NCBI GenBank assembly: GCA_963784195.1 | Contig: CAWARA010000022.1 | Span: 99,527 to 163,526 of the forward strand | Direction of reading: 5' to 3' | From: CAVQAH01 sp963784195 | Lineage (GTDB): Bacteria; Acidobacteriota; Vicinamibacteria; Vicinamibacterales; 2-12-FULL-66-21 | Length of the DNA stretch: 64,000 nucleotides | In this document: positions 1 to 7,335 of the stretch, piece by piece | How the letters are laid out: each line of letters starts with the position of its first letter | How positions within the stretch are numbered: the stretch's first letter is position 1 | The notes under the pieces: generated by a model | What the model saw: only the letters and a program-made list of their open reading frames with translations | Told to the model about the DNA's origin: nothing | Databases searched by the model: none | Made by a program: the position numbers and the translations under genes

Positions 1-2
1 CG

Positions 3-476
3 GCCGGCGAAAAGCTGGCAGCCCTCGTTCTCCGGCGCCATCGGCTCATCGAGCAGTTCCTCGTTCAGATTCTCGGGATGAACTGGAGCGAAGTGCATGA
101 CGAAGCTGAACGGCTCGAGCACGCCGTGTCGGAACGCCTCATCGACCGGATCGACGAGATGCTCGGGCGGCCGGCTGTAGATCCGCACGGCGACCCGATT
201 CCGGGTCCGGAAGGTACGCTCCCGCCCCAGACGTACGAAGACCTCCTGTCGTCGCCGGTCGGCACATCGCTGGTCGTCACGCGCGTGACCGACCAGGACG
301 CCGAGTTCCTGAGGTTCATCGAGCAACGCGGCCTGAAGCCGGGCCACCGCATCGATATCGAATCGCGAGACGAGGCGTCGGACAGCGTGACGGTGCTGAG
401 CGAAACCGGCCAGCGCACGACGATCGGCGCGCGCGCCGCGTCCAAGATCCTCGTGCTGCCCTCGCCGGGCCGCTGA
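3..476 (+). CDS. DtxR/MntR-family metal-dependent regulator (C-terminal part, cut by window edge)
   Basis: The frame is open from the first bases of the window, so the N-terminal winged helix lies outside it. The visible part begins in the dimerisation region: RLIEQFLVQILGMNW, then EAERLEHAVSERLIDRIDEMLG, the usual DtxR metal-binding/dimerisation helices with their E-H-E-H pattern. About 60 residues at the C-terminus (VTRVTDQDAEFLRFIEQRGL, KPGHRIDIESRD) form an SH3/FeoA-like domain. DtxR proteins bind Fe or Mn and repress or activate metal homeostasis genes. The internal ATG at 78 lies within the conserved domain and is not a credible start. The gene converges with the menaquinone methyltransferase, 7 bp apart. 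Confidence 0.85.
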   Translation, partial: AGEKLAALVLRRHRLIEQFLVQILGMNWSEVHDEAERLEHAVSERLIDRIDEMLGRPAVDPHGDPIPGPEGTLPPQTYEDLLSSPVGTSLVVTRVTDQDAEFLRFIEQRGLKPGHRIDIESRDEASDSVTVLSETGQRTTIGARAASKILVLPSPGR

Positions 477-483
477 CGCGACG

Positions 484-1200
484 CTACTTGACGGCGCGGT
501 GAATGGCCATCAGCCCGCCAAGGACCGGGATCCATTCACATTGAGAGAACCCGGAGGTCCGCGCGAGATCGCAGACGGCTGACGCGCCGGGGTATCGCCG
601 GATGGACTCGGGAATATAGCGGTAGGTATCCGGGTCGGAGTGCAGCGCGAGCCCGAGCGCCGATCCGACGACGGTGAGGTAGCCGAGGTACACGCCACGG
701 ACGACCGCATTCTGCGGCCGGTTGAAATCGAGTGAGAGAAACAGGCCGCCCGGCCGGAGCACTCGATGAATCTCGCTCAAGGCTGGTTGAATCGTCGGAA
801 CGTTGCGGATGCCGTAGCCGCTCGTCACGACGTCGAACTGCGCCGCCGCAAACGGCAACGCCATCATGTCGCCCGCCAGAAAGTGCACCGGCGTTCCGCT
901 ACGTTTCGCGTTCGCGAGCTCCAGCATCCGGATCGTGACGTCGAGCCCCGTGGCATCCGCACCGCGGGCGGCGATTTCGTACGTGATGTCGCCGGTCCCG
1001 CACGCCAGGTCCAGCACCCGCGCGCCCGCCCGCACGTCCGCCAGCGCGACGAGCGTCCGCTTCCACCGCCGATCCTGCCCGAAGGAGAGGAGCTGCGTGA
1101 TGAGGTCATAGCGATCCGCAATCGTCGCGAACAGCCGGCGAACATACGTCCGCTTCTGCTCGGGCGTCACGAACGCATCACGCAATTCAATTTTCGTCAT
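484..1200 (-). CDS. ubiE: Demethylmenaquinone methyltransferase, UbiE/MenG family
   Basis: A 238-residue class I SAM-dependent methyltransferase. The N-terminus carries the UbiE signature region (VRRLFATIADRYDLITQLLS, then W-KRTLV), followed by the SAM-binding motif VLDLACGTGD near residue 62, the acidic loop at GLDV, GDMMALPF, and FDVVTSGYGIRNV typical of this family. LRPGGLFLSLDF and YRYIPESIRRYP near the C-terminus also match UbiE. It methylates demethylmenaquinone (and 2-polyprenyl benzoquinol in some bacteria) in the last step of quinone synthesis. MqnE and an MqnD-like protein elsewhere in the window fit a futalosine menaquinone route. Length is normal. Confidence 0.93.
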   Translation of the reverse strand: MTKIELRDAFVTPEQKRTYVRRLFATIADRYDLITQLLSFGQDRRWKRTLVALADVRAGARVLDLACGTGDITYEIAARGADATGLDVTIRMLELANAKRSGTPVHFLAGDMMALPFAAAQFDVVTSGYGIRNVPTIQPALSEIHRVLRPGGLFLSLDFNRPQNAVVRGVYLGYLTVVGSALGLALHSDPDTYRYIPESIRRYPGASAVCDLARTSGFSQCEWIPVLGGLMAIHRAVK

Positions 1201-1299
1201 TGCACGTTGTGATCACGTGCCGTCGTTCGTAGAGCCTCTGGGTTTTCCGAGCGACGAGCGATGACCACGAACTACGGCCGTGTTATTATTCTTCTTCAG

Positions 1300-1701
1300 A
1301 TGGAGCTGGACGCCACTGGCTGGTCCGGCGAAGGTGCATTTACACAGTTGCTCGTAGATGCACTGAAGACCCATCCGGCGATCAGTTTCATCAAGGTCGA
1401 GGATGCGCCGGCGTCGCGCTCGGAGGCGTCGTACAGCTTCATCAGCAACGAAGTGTTCATCGCGTTCGCGCCCGGTTCCTCGCGAATGACGATCACCACG
1501 CTCTCGTCGGTTCTCGAAAGCCTCCCCGGCATCGGCGTACCCGACTACGAAGACGAGGGCATGATCCAGTACCTCCGCACTGAGCGCGTAATTCCGCCAT
1601 ATCAGACGCGCGGGTACAAGCTGATCGAGCTCGTTCGGATCTACGAAGCCGGTTCTTCGCCGCGGCATAACAATGAAGGGGCGTTCCGCCCCGGCAATTA
1701 A
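1300..1701 (+). CDS. Conserved hypothetical protein, 133 aa
   Basis: No family is recognised. The product is a small soluble mixed alpha/beta protein starting MELDATGWSGEGAFTQLL with a long central stretch of short strands and no membrane segment. The frame stays open back to an ATG at 1261, but 1245-1290 is a copy of the dispersed ccacgaac-type repeat, so the ATG at 1300 is preferred; a TATTAT box sits at 1284-1289. It lies between the divergent methyltransferase gene and the PilT-like locus, on the same strand as the latter, so cotranscription is possible but not shown. Confidence 0.55.
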   Translation: MELDATGWSGEGAFTQLLVDALKTHPAISFIKVEDAPASRSEASYSFISNEVFIAFAPGSSRMTITTLSSVLESLPGIGVPDYEDEGMIQYLRTERVIPPYQTRGYKLIELVRIYEAGSSPRHNNEGAFRPGN

Positions 1702-1770
1702 AGAGGCGTATCCCCGCGGCCGAAACTGTCGTGGGGGACTATTCCCGGTCAACGGGCTGCGGGTCAACGT

Positions 1771-2697
1771 GTGACACTTCTCGAATCGTTACTCGACGCC
1801 ATCGTTCGTCTCGAGGGAGATGCCCTCGTCATGCACGTCGGAGAAAAGCCGTACGTGGTGACAACGTCCTCGTCGATGAATGCCTACCGCGGGCCGCTCG
1901 CCTGGGGCCAGGTGGAGCTGTCGTCACGGGTGCTCACGCCCGACGCGGTGATGAGCATGGTGACGCAGATTCTTCCCGCCGACGAGCGCCGGTCGCTCGA
2001 CGAGCTCGGCGCGGTCGAGCACGAAATCGTCCCGCCGCCCGGCAACGCCGATCGTTTCACCGTCGTCGCTGCACGTGGCGGCGATGACATCTGGCTCGAG
2101 CTGCGCCGCCATCCCCTGCACGTCGTCGAACAGGTCACAACACCGGAGCAGGCCGCGCAGATGGCCGCCGCCGGACCGGCCGAGAGTGTCGCGGTCGCTG
2201 TTGGCGTCGAGGAGCTGCCGGTCTTCAGCGAGAACCCGTCAGCCGCCGTCGACGACGCAGCTGCGCCAGGCGACATCGCGCAGATCGAAGTCGTCACGGA
2301 AGTCAGAATCGAGGAACGCGTTCCCGTGCTCGACGAAGTCGGGCAGCACGTGCCCGAGCATGTGGAGCACGTCGTAATTCCTGTCGAGTCTGCCGACACG
2401 TCTGCAGCCGCGACCTCACAACCATCGTCGACGGACGACGTGGGAATCGAGCTCGTCGAGGCCGAGGCGCAGCACGCCCCGACGGAAGCGGACGTTGATG
2501 CGATGCTGGCCGCAACCGCTGCAGCGCTGATGGCGTCAGACGGCACCAGCGAGACTCTGGGTCGCTCCGCGGACGCAGCCATGGCGTCACCCAGCTTCGA
2601 GATTGTCGACGATGATGCGGAAGATTCGCAGGACGCCGATGCAGGCGAGCTCGAGGATCTCGAGGACGAGACGGGTCCGATGATGCCGTGGACCTGA
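1771..2697 (+). CDS. PilT-like N-terminal domain protein (probably 5' half of a frameshifted gene)
   Basis: 308 residues from a GTG start. Residues 1-115 (LLDAIVRLEGDALVMHVGEK, LTPDAVMSMVTQILPADERR, LDELGAVEHEI, RFTVVAARGGDDIWLELRRH) match the N-terminal PAS-like domain of type IV pilus retraction ATPases of the PilT/PilU type, ending in the RR that precedes the ATPase core. The rest is a low-complexity acidic, Val/Ala/Glu-rich linker. It ends at 2697 with no ATPase domain. The adjacent frames continue the same acidic linker (AELNELPAVQESVPQEIQE), and the frame at 2777 carries the ATPase core. I infer one protein of roughly 850 residues broken by two indels near 2690 and 2765, or alternatively a split gene. 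Confidence 0.6.
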   Translation: MTLLESLLDAIVRLEGDALVMHVGEKPYVVTTSSSMNAYRGPLAWGQVELSSRVLTPDAVMSMVTQILPADERRSLDELGAVEHEIVPPPGNADRFTVVAARGGDDIWLELRRHPLHVVEQVTTPEQAAQMAAAGPAESVAVAVGVEELPVFSENPSAAVDDAAAPGDIAQIEVVTEVRIEERVPVLDEVGQHVPEHVEHVVIPVESADTSAAATSQPSSTDDVGIELVEAEAQHAPTEADVDAMLAATAAALMASDGTSETLGRSADAAMASPSFEIVDDDAEDSQDADAGELEDLEDETGPMMPWT

Positions 2698-2776
2698 CTG
2701 CGGAGTTGAACGAGCTGCCAGCGGTTCAGGAGAGTGTGCCGCAGGAGATCCAGGAGAATGTGTCGCAGGAGTCGAG

Positions 2777-4327
2777 GTGGCTCCGGAACTCGTCGCTGTC
2801 AAGGCGTCAGGCGCGGCGATCGATCAGCAGGAGATCCACGAAGCGGCTGTCGAAACGGAGCCGTTGCCCGCCGAGCCTCAGCCTGCGATCGTGAAAGAAG
2901 CCGAGCCGAAGACGTACGAACCTGCGCCGGAGGCGTCTTCAGTAGAACCGATCGTCGTCCCTGAATTCGCGGAGCCACCTGCACCGCTCGTCGCGGCCAG
3001 CATCCAGCAGGACGCGGAGGTCTCTGGCAGTCTTCAGATTCCAACGCAACAACAATCAATTGAGCAGATAGCCGGCGTCGCCGCTGCCGTGTCAGCCGCT
3101 GCAGGTGCGACCGAGGGAGAAGTCACAGTGGAAATGCAGTCGAGTCATGCTGAAGCGGATAGGCGGAGGGCTGCCGCCGCCGCGATGCCGCGGACGGCAT
3201 CCAAACCCGAAACGCCACCCACAGGTGCGCCGGTCACCGACGCGGGTCTGCTCGAGGTGCTGAAGGCGGCATCCGAGCGCGGCGCATCGATCGTGTATGT
3301 CGTCGCGCAATCCAAGCCTATGATTCGCGTCGACGGCGAAATCAGCGCGCTCGATCACGGTCAGCTGTTGTCGGCGCCAGACGTCGAGCGACTCGTCGCC
3401 GGAATGGTGCCCGCGCAACTGGCGGAAAGCGCCAAGACAGGTCCCGTCGAATGGACCTCCGACGTGGCCGACGTGGGCCGCGTCCGGTGCGTGACGTTCA
3501 AGGATCATCGCGGGCCGGGCCTGATCTTCCGGATGGTCTCCTCGCGTTCGATTTCCGCTGACCACCTTGCGTTGTCCCCGGAAGTTCGCGAGCTCTGCGC
3601 CCAGACCGAGGGGCTCGTGCTGATCACCGGGCCACGCGGGAGCGGACGGTCGACGCTCCTCGCGGCGTTCGTGGACCTGATCAACCGGACGCGCAGCGAT
3701 CACATCATCAGCATCGAGTCGCAGATTGGCTTCACGCATGAAAGCCGCCGGTCGTTCATCAGCCAGCGTGAGGTGCGCGACGAGCAATCAGCAGCGGCGG
3801 CCGTTGCCGGGGCGTTGAAAGAAGATCCGGACGTGCTGATCGTCGAAGACGTGCGCTCGGCGGAGGTGGCGTCGTCGCTGCTGGATGCAGCCGAGTCAGG
3901 CCGGCTCGTGTTCGCGTCGGTGACCGGATCGTCGTCGGCGGATGCGATCAAGGCCCTGCTCGACCTGTTCCCCGAGACCCAGCGGCTGCAGGCACGAGCG
4001 TCGCTGGCAGCGTCACTGCGCGCCGTCGTTTCGCAGATGCTGCTGCGGAAGCTGGCAGGCGGGCGCACCGCGGCACGCGAGCTGCTCGTCAATACGCCGG
4101 CGGTCGCGACGTTGATTCTCGAAGGAAAGAACGTTGAGATTCCCTCGGCGCTCGACGGCGGGCGCCATCAAGGGATGATGCCGCTGACCGATTCGCTCGC
4201 GACGCTCGTGCGCGAAGGGACCGTTCATGCTGCCGAGGCGTATCGAAAAGCCCCCGACCGCGCGGCCCTGATTGCCGCCCTCACGCGGGAAGGCGTTGAC
4301 ACGTCGTTCGCGGAGAGGCTAGCGTGA
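2777..4327 (+). CDS. Degenerate PilT-like secretion ATPase
   Basis: 516 residues. A Pro/Glu/Ala-rich linker (1-150) is followed by a second PilT-type N-terminal domain (LLEVLKAASERGASIVYVVA, SKPMIRVDGEISALD) and an ATPase core. The P-loop reads GPRGSGRST instead of GPTGSGKST, so the catalytic lysine is arginine. The Asp box (EDPDVLIVEDVRSAE) is present but has EDVRS where active PilT has GEMRD. The His box ASVTGSS replaces the usual T-HTNS. FPETQRLQARASLAASLRAVVSQMLL matches the PilT C-terminal region. It is probably a non-hydrolysing or regulatory paralogue acting with type IV pilus machinery at the inner membrane. It is in a different frame from the upstream half. Confidence 0.65.
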   Translation: MAPELVAVKASGAAIDQQEIHEAAVETEPLPAEPQPAIVKEAEPKTYEPAPEASSVEPIVVPEFAEPPAPLVAASIQQDAEVSGSLQIPTQQQSIEQIAGVAAAVSAAAGATEGEVTVEMQSSHAEADRRRAAAAAMPRTASKPETPPTGAPVTDAGLLEVLKAASERGASIVYVVAQSKPMIRVDGEISALDHGQLLSAPDVERLVAGMVPAQLAESAKTGPVEWTSDVADVGRVRCVTFKDHRGPGLIFRMVSSRSISADHLALSPEVRELCAQTEGLVLITGPRGSGRSTLLAAFVDLINRTRSDHIISIESQIGFTHESRRSFISQREVRDEQSAAAAVAGALKEDPDVLIVEDVRSAEVASSLLDAAESGRLVFASVTGSSSADAIKALLDLFPETQRLQARASLAASLRAVVSQMLLRKLAGGRTAARELLVNTPAVATLILEGKNVEIPSALDGGRHQGMMPLTDSLATLVREGTVHAAEAYRKAPDRAALIAALTREGVDTSFAERLA

Positions 4328-4331
4328 GCTG

Positions 4332-4754
4332 ATGGAAGTTTCGGAAGTCCGGCGGCGCCTGCGCACCGCGATCGACCAGGCCCGCCGCGACTCATCGCTG
4401 CGGCGCGAGCGCGCCGACGCCGCCAGCCGCGCCTACGATCAGTTCCTCGAGCAGGTCGCCGTTCCCACGTTCCAGACCATCGCCAACGTCCTGGTCGCGG
4501 AGGGCCATCGCTTTGCGGTGTTCACTCCGGCGGGATCGGTGCGCCTGGCGTCCGAGCGATCGGGCGAAGACTTCATAGAGCTGGCGCTCGACGCCTCACA
4601 GGATCCGCCCGTCGTGGTGGTGCGTATGAGCCGCGGCCGCGGCCGCCGTCAGCTGACGTCGGAGCGATCGGTCACGACGGCGATTTCGTCGCTGACCGAC
4701 TCAGATGTCGTGCAGATGGTGGTCGACGAGATCCCCAAACTAGTCGAGCGGTAA
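4332..4754 (+). CDS. Conserved hypothetical protein, 140 aa
   Basis: Begins 4 bp after the PilT-like ATPase stop codon and is therefore probably cotranscribed with it. The protein is charged and soluble: an N-terminal amphipathic helix rich in Arg/Ala (RRRLRTAIDQARRDSSLRRE), then FLEQVAVPTFQTIANVLVAE, a beta-rich middle (RFAVFTPAGSVRLASE) and a C-terminal helix ending in VVDEIPKLVER. No catalytic motif or membrane segment is visible. I do not recognise the family. The gene is followed directly by two hairpin repeats. Confidence 0.6.
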   Translation: MEVSEVRRRLRTAIDQARRDSSLRRERADAASRAYDQFLEQVAVPTFQTIANVLVAEGHRFAVFTPAGSVRLASERSGEDFIELALDASQDPPVVVVRMSRGRGRRQLTSERSVTTAISSLTDSDVVQMVVDEIPKLVER

Positions 4755-4766
4755 CCGTGTCGTAGA

Positions 4767-4784
4767 GTCCGGCTTCAGCCGGAC
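4767..4784. repeat. Dispersed hairpin repeat A, copy 1
   Basis: The 18-bp perfect palindrome gtccggcttcagccggac (7-bp stem, 4-base loop) also occurs at 43926-43943 and 53791-53808, always directly after a coding region. It resembles a REP-type element or a weak terminator. Confidence 0.75.
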
Positions 4785-4806
4785 CCGACCGCGCAATCCC
4801 CGCAAT

Positions 4807-4850
4807 AGGTGGCTGGCACCTTCCCGGGCCAGGTGCCAGCCACCTTTTTC
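4807..4850 (+). terminator. Dispersed hairpin repeat B, copy 1, acting as terminator
   Basis: Perfect 15-bp inverted arms (4807-4821 and 4831-4845) with a loop centred on cccggg, followed by a T-run, lie between two convergent genes. On the plus strand this is a good Rho-independent terminator. The same element without the T-run recurs at 30377-30413, inside a reading frame. Confidence 0.75.
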
Positions 4851-6057
4851 AGACTGTGCCATTCTGGCGCAGGCGCGTGATATCTGCATCGCTGAAACCG
4901 AGGTCCGTACGCAGGATCTGATCGGTATGCTGACCGAGGGTTGGCGGGGCAGTGCGCACGGTTCCCGGCGTCTCTGACAACTTGATCGGCACGCCCAACA
5001 CTTGGACGCTCCCAAGTGCGGCGTGCTCGACCGCGGCGATCATCTCGCGCGCCGTCATCTGCGGATCGCGCAGCACCTCGCTCACATCCCGGACCGATCC
5101 GCACGGCACGCCGGCCGCCATCAATCGCTCGATCCACTCCGCGCGCGAGCGCTGCCTGATTCGCTCGGCAAGCAGGGGCCGCAGAATCTCGTAGTGGCTG
5201 ACGCGGTCGCGGTTCGTCGCAAACCGCGGGTCTTCCGCAACCCCCGGCGCATCGAGCAGCTCGCAGAACCGTCGCCAGAGACCCTCGCTGCCGACGGCCA
5301 GCACGAACTCGCCGTCGGACGCTTCGAACGTTTCGTAGGGGACGATGGTCGGATGACGATTCCCCATGCGCGTCGGCGGCTGGCCGGTCGCGAAGTAGAT
5401 CGCAGCCTGATACGTGAGGAGCGCCGCCGTCGAGTCGAGCATGCCGATGTCCACGTGCTGACCGCGGCCGGTTCGCGCGCGCGCCAGCAGCGCGAGCGCG
5501 ATTCCCTGCGCCGCGAACATGCCGCTGACGATGTCCGCGATCGCCACGCCGAGCCTGAACGCAGGGCCGTCGGCTTCCCCGGTGATGCTCATGAGGCCAC
5601 CCTCCGCCTGTACGACGGCGTCGTAGCCCGGTTGATCGCGCCGCGGCCCCGTCTGTCCGAAGCCCGAGATCGAGCAGTAGACCAGCCGCGGCCATCTCGC
5701 GGCGACGGCCGCATATCCCAGCCCCAGTCGTTCCATGGTTCCGGGCCGGAAGTTCTCGACCAGGACGTCGGCACGGTCGAGCAGGCGTTCGAGCACGGCT
5801 CGGCCGGACTTGAGGTCGAGCGTCAGGCTCTCCTTGTTGCGATTGATGCTGAGGAAGTACGCGCTCTCGGCGCCGATGAACGGCGGTCCCCACGCGCGCG
5901 TATCGTCGCCGCGGCCCGGTTGCTCGACTTTGATGACGCGTGCTCCCATGTCCGCGAGCTGCATCGTGCAGTACGGGCCGGAAAGGACGCGTGTCAGGTC
6001 GACGACGACCAGCCCATCGAGAGGGCCCGGACTCGAGCCGGCATTGTTCAACGGCAT
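4849..6057 (-). CDS. CaiB/BaiF family CoA transferase
   Basis: 402 residues, normal for class III (CaiB/Frc-type) CoA transferases, which move CoA between carboxylic acids through an enzyme aspartyl-CoA. Visible signatures: N-terminal GLVVVDLTRVLSGPYCTMQL with ADMGARVIKVE, INRNKESLTLDL (the NR-K-S signature), ENFRPGTMERLGLGY, and VAIADIVSGMFAAQGI, whose Asp175 matches the family nucleophile. HPTIVPYETFEASDGEF and the GVP-G motif near residue 315 are also typical. Substrate cannot be predicted; an alpha-methylacyl-CoA racemase is less likely. The gene is divergent from the glutaredoxin-like gene with an 11-bp gap. Confidence 0.9.
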   Translation of the reverse strand: MPLNNAGSSPGPLDGLVVVDLTRVLSGPYCTMQLADMGARVIKVEQPGRGDDTRAWGPPFIGAESAYFLSINRNKESLTLDLKSGRAVLERLLDRADVLVENFRPGTMERLGLGYAAVAARWPRLVYCSISGFGQTGPRRDQPGYDAVVQAEGGLMSITGEADGPAFRLGVAIADIVSGMFAAQGIALALLARARTGRGQHVDIGMLDSTAALLTYQAAIYFATGQPPTRMGNRHPTIVPYETFEASDGEFVLAVGSEGLWRRFCELLDAPGVAEDPRFATNRDRVSHYEILRPLLAERIRQRSRAEWIERLMAAGVPCGSVRDVSEVLRDPQMTAREMIAAVEHAALGSVQVLGVPIKLSETPGTVRTAPPTLGQHTDQILRTDLGFSDADITRLRQNGTV

Positions 6058-6062
6058 ACAAT
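6057..6062 (+). promoter_or_regulatory. -10 box (TACAAT) of the glutaredoxin-like gene
   Basis: TACAAT ends 6 bases before the ATG at 6069 and no Shine-Dalgarno sequence is present, so transcription should begin at or beside the start codon (leaderless mRNA). No convincing -35 box is visible. Confidence 0.5.
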
Positions 6063-6068
6063 CAACTC

Positions 6069-6314
6069 ATGGCCCTCGACATCATTGTCTATTCCGGTTC
6101 GCATTGACGCGCCTGCGATCAGGTGAAGGAGTTTCTTTCACGCGCAGGCCATGTCTTCACGGTACGCAATGTCGAGGAAGACGATGCGGCGTATGCCGAT
6201 CTGCTGGAGCTGGGCTTCCGTACGATTCCCCTGACGGTGATCAACGGCACGACGGTCAAAGGCTTCGACGAAGCGGCGCTTCGTAACGCGCTGCGCACCG
6301 CCGGCGGATCGTGA
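6069..6314 (+). CDS. Glutaredoxin-like protein with in-frame TGA at the redox Cys: candidate selenoprotein (UxxC)
   Basis: Reading from the ATG at 6069, codons 1-12 give MALDIIVYSGSH, codon 13 (6105-6107) is TGA, then RACDQVKEFLSRAGHVF continues in the same frame to residue 81. The fold is glutaredoxin/NrdH-like: beta1 DIIVYS, active site, helix KEFLSRAG, VRNVEED, cis-Pro motif RTIPLTVING, and GFDEAALRNAL at the C-terminus. The TGA stands exactly where CxxC members have their first Cys, giving U-R-A-C. A stem-loop follows the TGA. The alternatives are a TGC/TGT-to-TGA nonsense change or a base error; an automatic call would start at the GTG at 6123 and lose the active site. The 3' end overlaps the convergent homoserine dehydrogenase by 59 bp. 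Confidence 0.75.
6105..6149 (+). promoter_or_regulatory. Candidate bacterial SECIS element
   Basis: Immediately after the UGA, gcctgcg (6111-6117) pairs perfectly with cgcaggc (6143-6149). Inside it gtgaa (6123-6127) pairs with ttcac (6137-6141), extendable by G-U, G-C and A-U pairs to a small apical loop around gtt (6131-6133) that has G residues on its 5' side. The apical loop lies about 24 bases past the UGA, within the spacing known for SelB-binding hairpins in bacteria. Folding was done by eye. Confidence 0.6.
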
Positions 6315-7335
6315 TCAGGTCCGAGAGCAGCGCGTACGCGGTCAACGTCAGGTTTCCCGTCAGTTGACCGACGGCGACATCGCCGAGCAAGTCTGTCTCG
6401 AGAATGAGTGCGTTCTCCATGGCGCCGAGCCTCGCCAGGAGATCGTCTGCGGGCAGCTCTTGCGGCCTGACACTGGGACGCTGCCCCGACTTTGCGGACA
6501 CGACAAGCTTCAGCCGGCGGCCGCGGTCCTTCGCCGTGCGCGCGGCATCTGCTGTTGACGCATCGATGCCCGTGCGCTCGACGTCGTGCGGGGTAACACG
6601 CGCCCCAAGCAGCACGTTCGCAAGTGCGGCGGCCTTGGCGGCCGCATCCCAACCGTCCAGGTCGAGCGACGGATCCGCTTCAGCGATCCCTTCAGCCTGC
6701 ATCCGCGCCAGCGCTGCGCCGAACGCCTCGCCATTCTCGACCGCGGTCAGGATGTGATTGGTCGTCGTGTTGATGACGCCGCGAAAGCCTGTCACGCGTA
6801 CGCCGGGCATCGTCTCGCGCACGAGATTGAAAATCGGCACACCGTCCATGACGGCACCTTCGAACAGGAACGACACGCCGGCTGTCGCCGCCATGTCGCG
6901 CAGCCGCTCGTAGGCGAATGCTGCCGGCCCTTTGTTCGCCGTGACGACATGGAGCCCCGCGCGGAGCGCCGCCTCGACGTGATCCAGCGCCGGCCGGCCG
7001 TCCTTGATGTTGAGTGTCGTCGTTTCCACGACGACGCGGAGCGGAGCAGACGAATGTGGAAGTCGTTCAATGAGGGCCGTTGATCCGTCGACGGCTTCAC
7101 TTCCGTCTTCTGATTGCCCGCCGGATAACGCCCCGTTCGAGGCAACCGTTGCCGCTGCGGAGATCGCGTCGAGACCCGAAGGATTGAACACGGCGCCATG
7201 GCGGCCCGTGGCGATGCCCACGACGCGGCAGTCGAGATCGTAGTCGTCGGCAAGCTGACCGCGCCGTTCTTCGAGCAGGTGGGCAAATCGCCGGCCGACG
7301 TTCCCGAAACCGACCAGCGCCAGATCAGCGCGCAT
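6256..7335 (-). CDS. hom: Homoserine dehydrogenase
   Basis: 359 residues starting MRADLALVGFGNVGRRFAHLL, an N-terminal Rossmann dinucleotide-binding motif (GFGNVG). Family signatures follow: VVVETTTLNIKDG, LRAGLHVVTANKGP (the conserved A-NK), FEGAVMDGVPIFNL, GFRGVINTTTNHILT and EADPSLDLDGWDAAAKAAAL with the catalytic D-D-AK region. There is no C-terminal ACT domain, so this is the short, non-feedback type. It reduces aspartate semialdehyde to homoserine in Thr/Met synthesis. The start is fixed by a TGATG overlap with the upstream aminotransferase, implying translational coupling. The 3' end overlaps the convergent glutaredoxin-like gene. Confidence 0.9.
   Translation of the reverse strand: MRADLALVGFGNVGRRFAHLLEERRGQLADDYDLDCRVVGIATGRHGAVFNPSGLDAISAAATVASNGALSGGQSEDGSEAVDGSTALIERLPHSSAPLRVVVETTTLNIKDGRPALDHVEAALRAGLHVVTANKGPAAFAYERLRDMAATAGVSFLFEGAVMDGVPIFNLVRETMPGVRVTGFRGVINTTTNHILTAVENGEAFGAALARMQAEGIAEADPSLDLDGWDAAAKAAALANVLLGARVTPHDVERTGIDASTADAARTAKDRGRRLKLVVSAKSGQRPSVRPQELPADDLLARLGAMENALILETDLLGDVAVGQLTGNLTLTAYALLSDLITIRRRCAARYEAPLRRSL

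Noticed and set aside
5002..6126. 374-codon plus-strand frame opposite the CoA transferase
   Set aside because: Shadow frame; the CaiB motifs are on the minus strand.
6123..6314. Short protein starting at GTG 6123 as the real gene
   Set aside because: It would lack beta strand 1 and the redox motif; conserved sequence continues in frame upstream through the TGA to ATG 6069.
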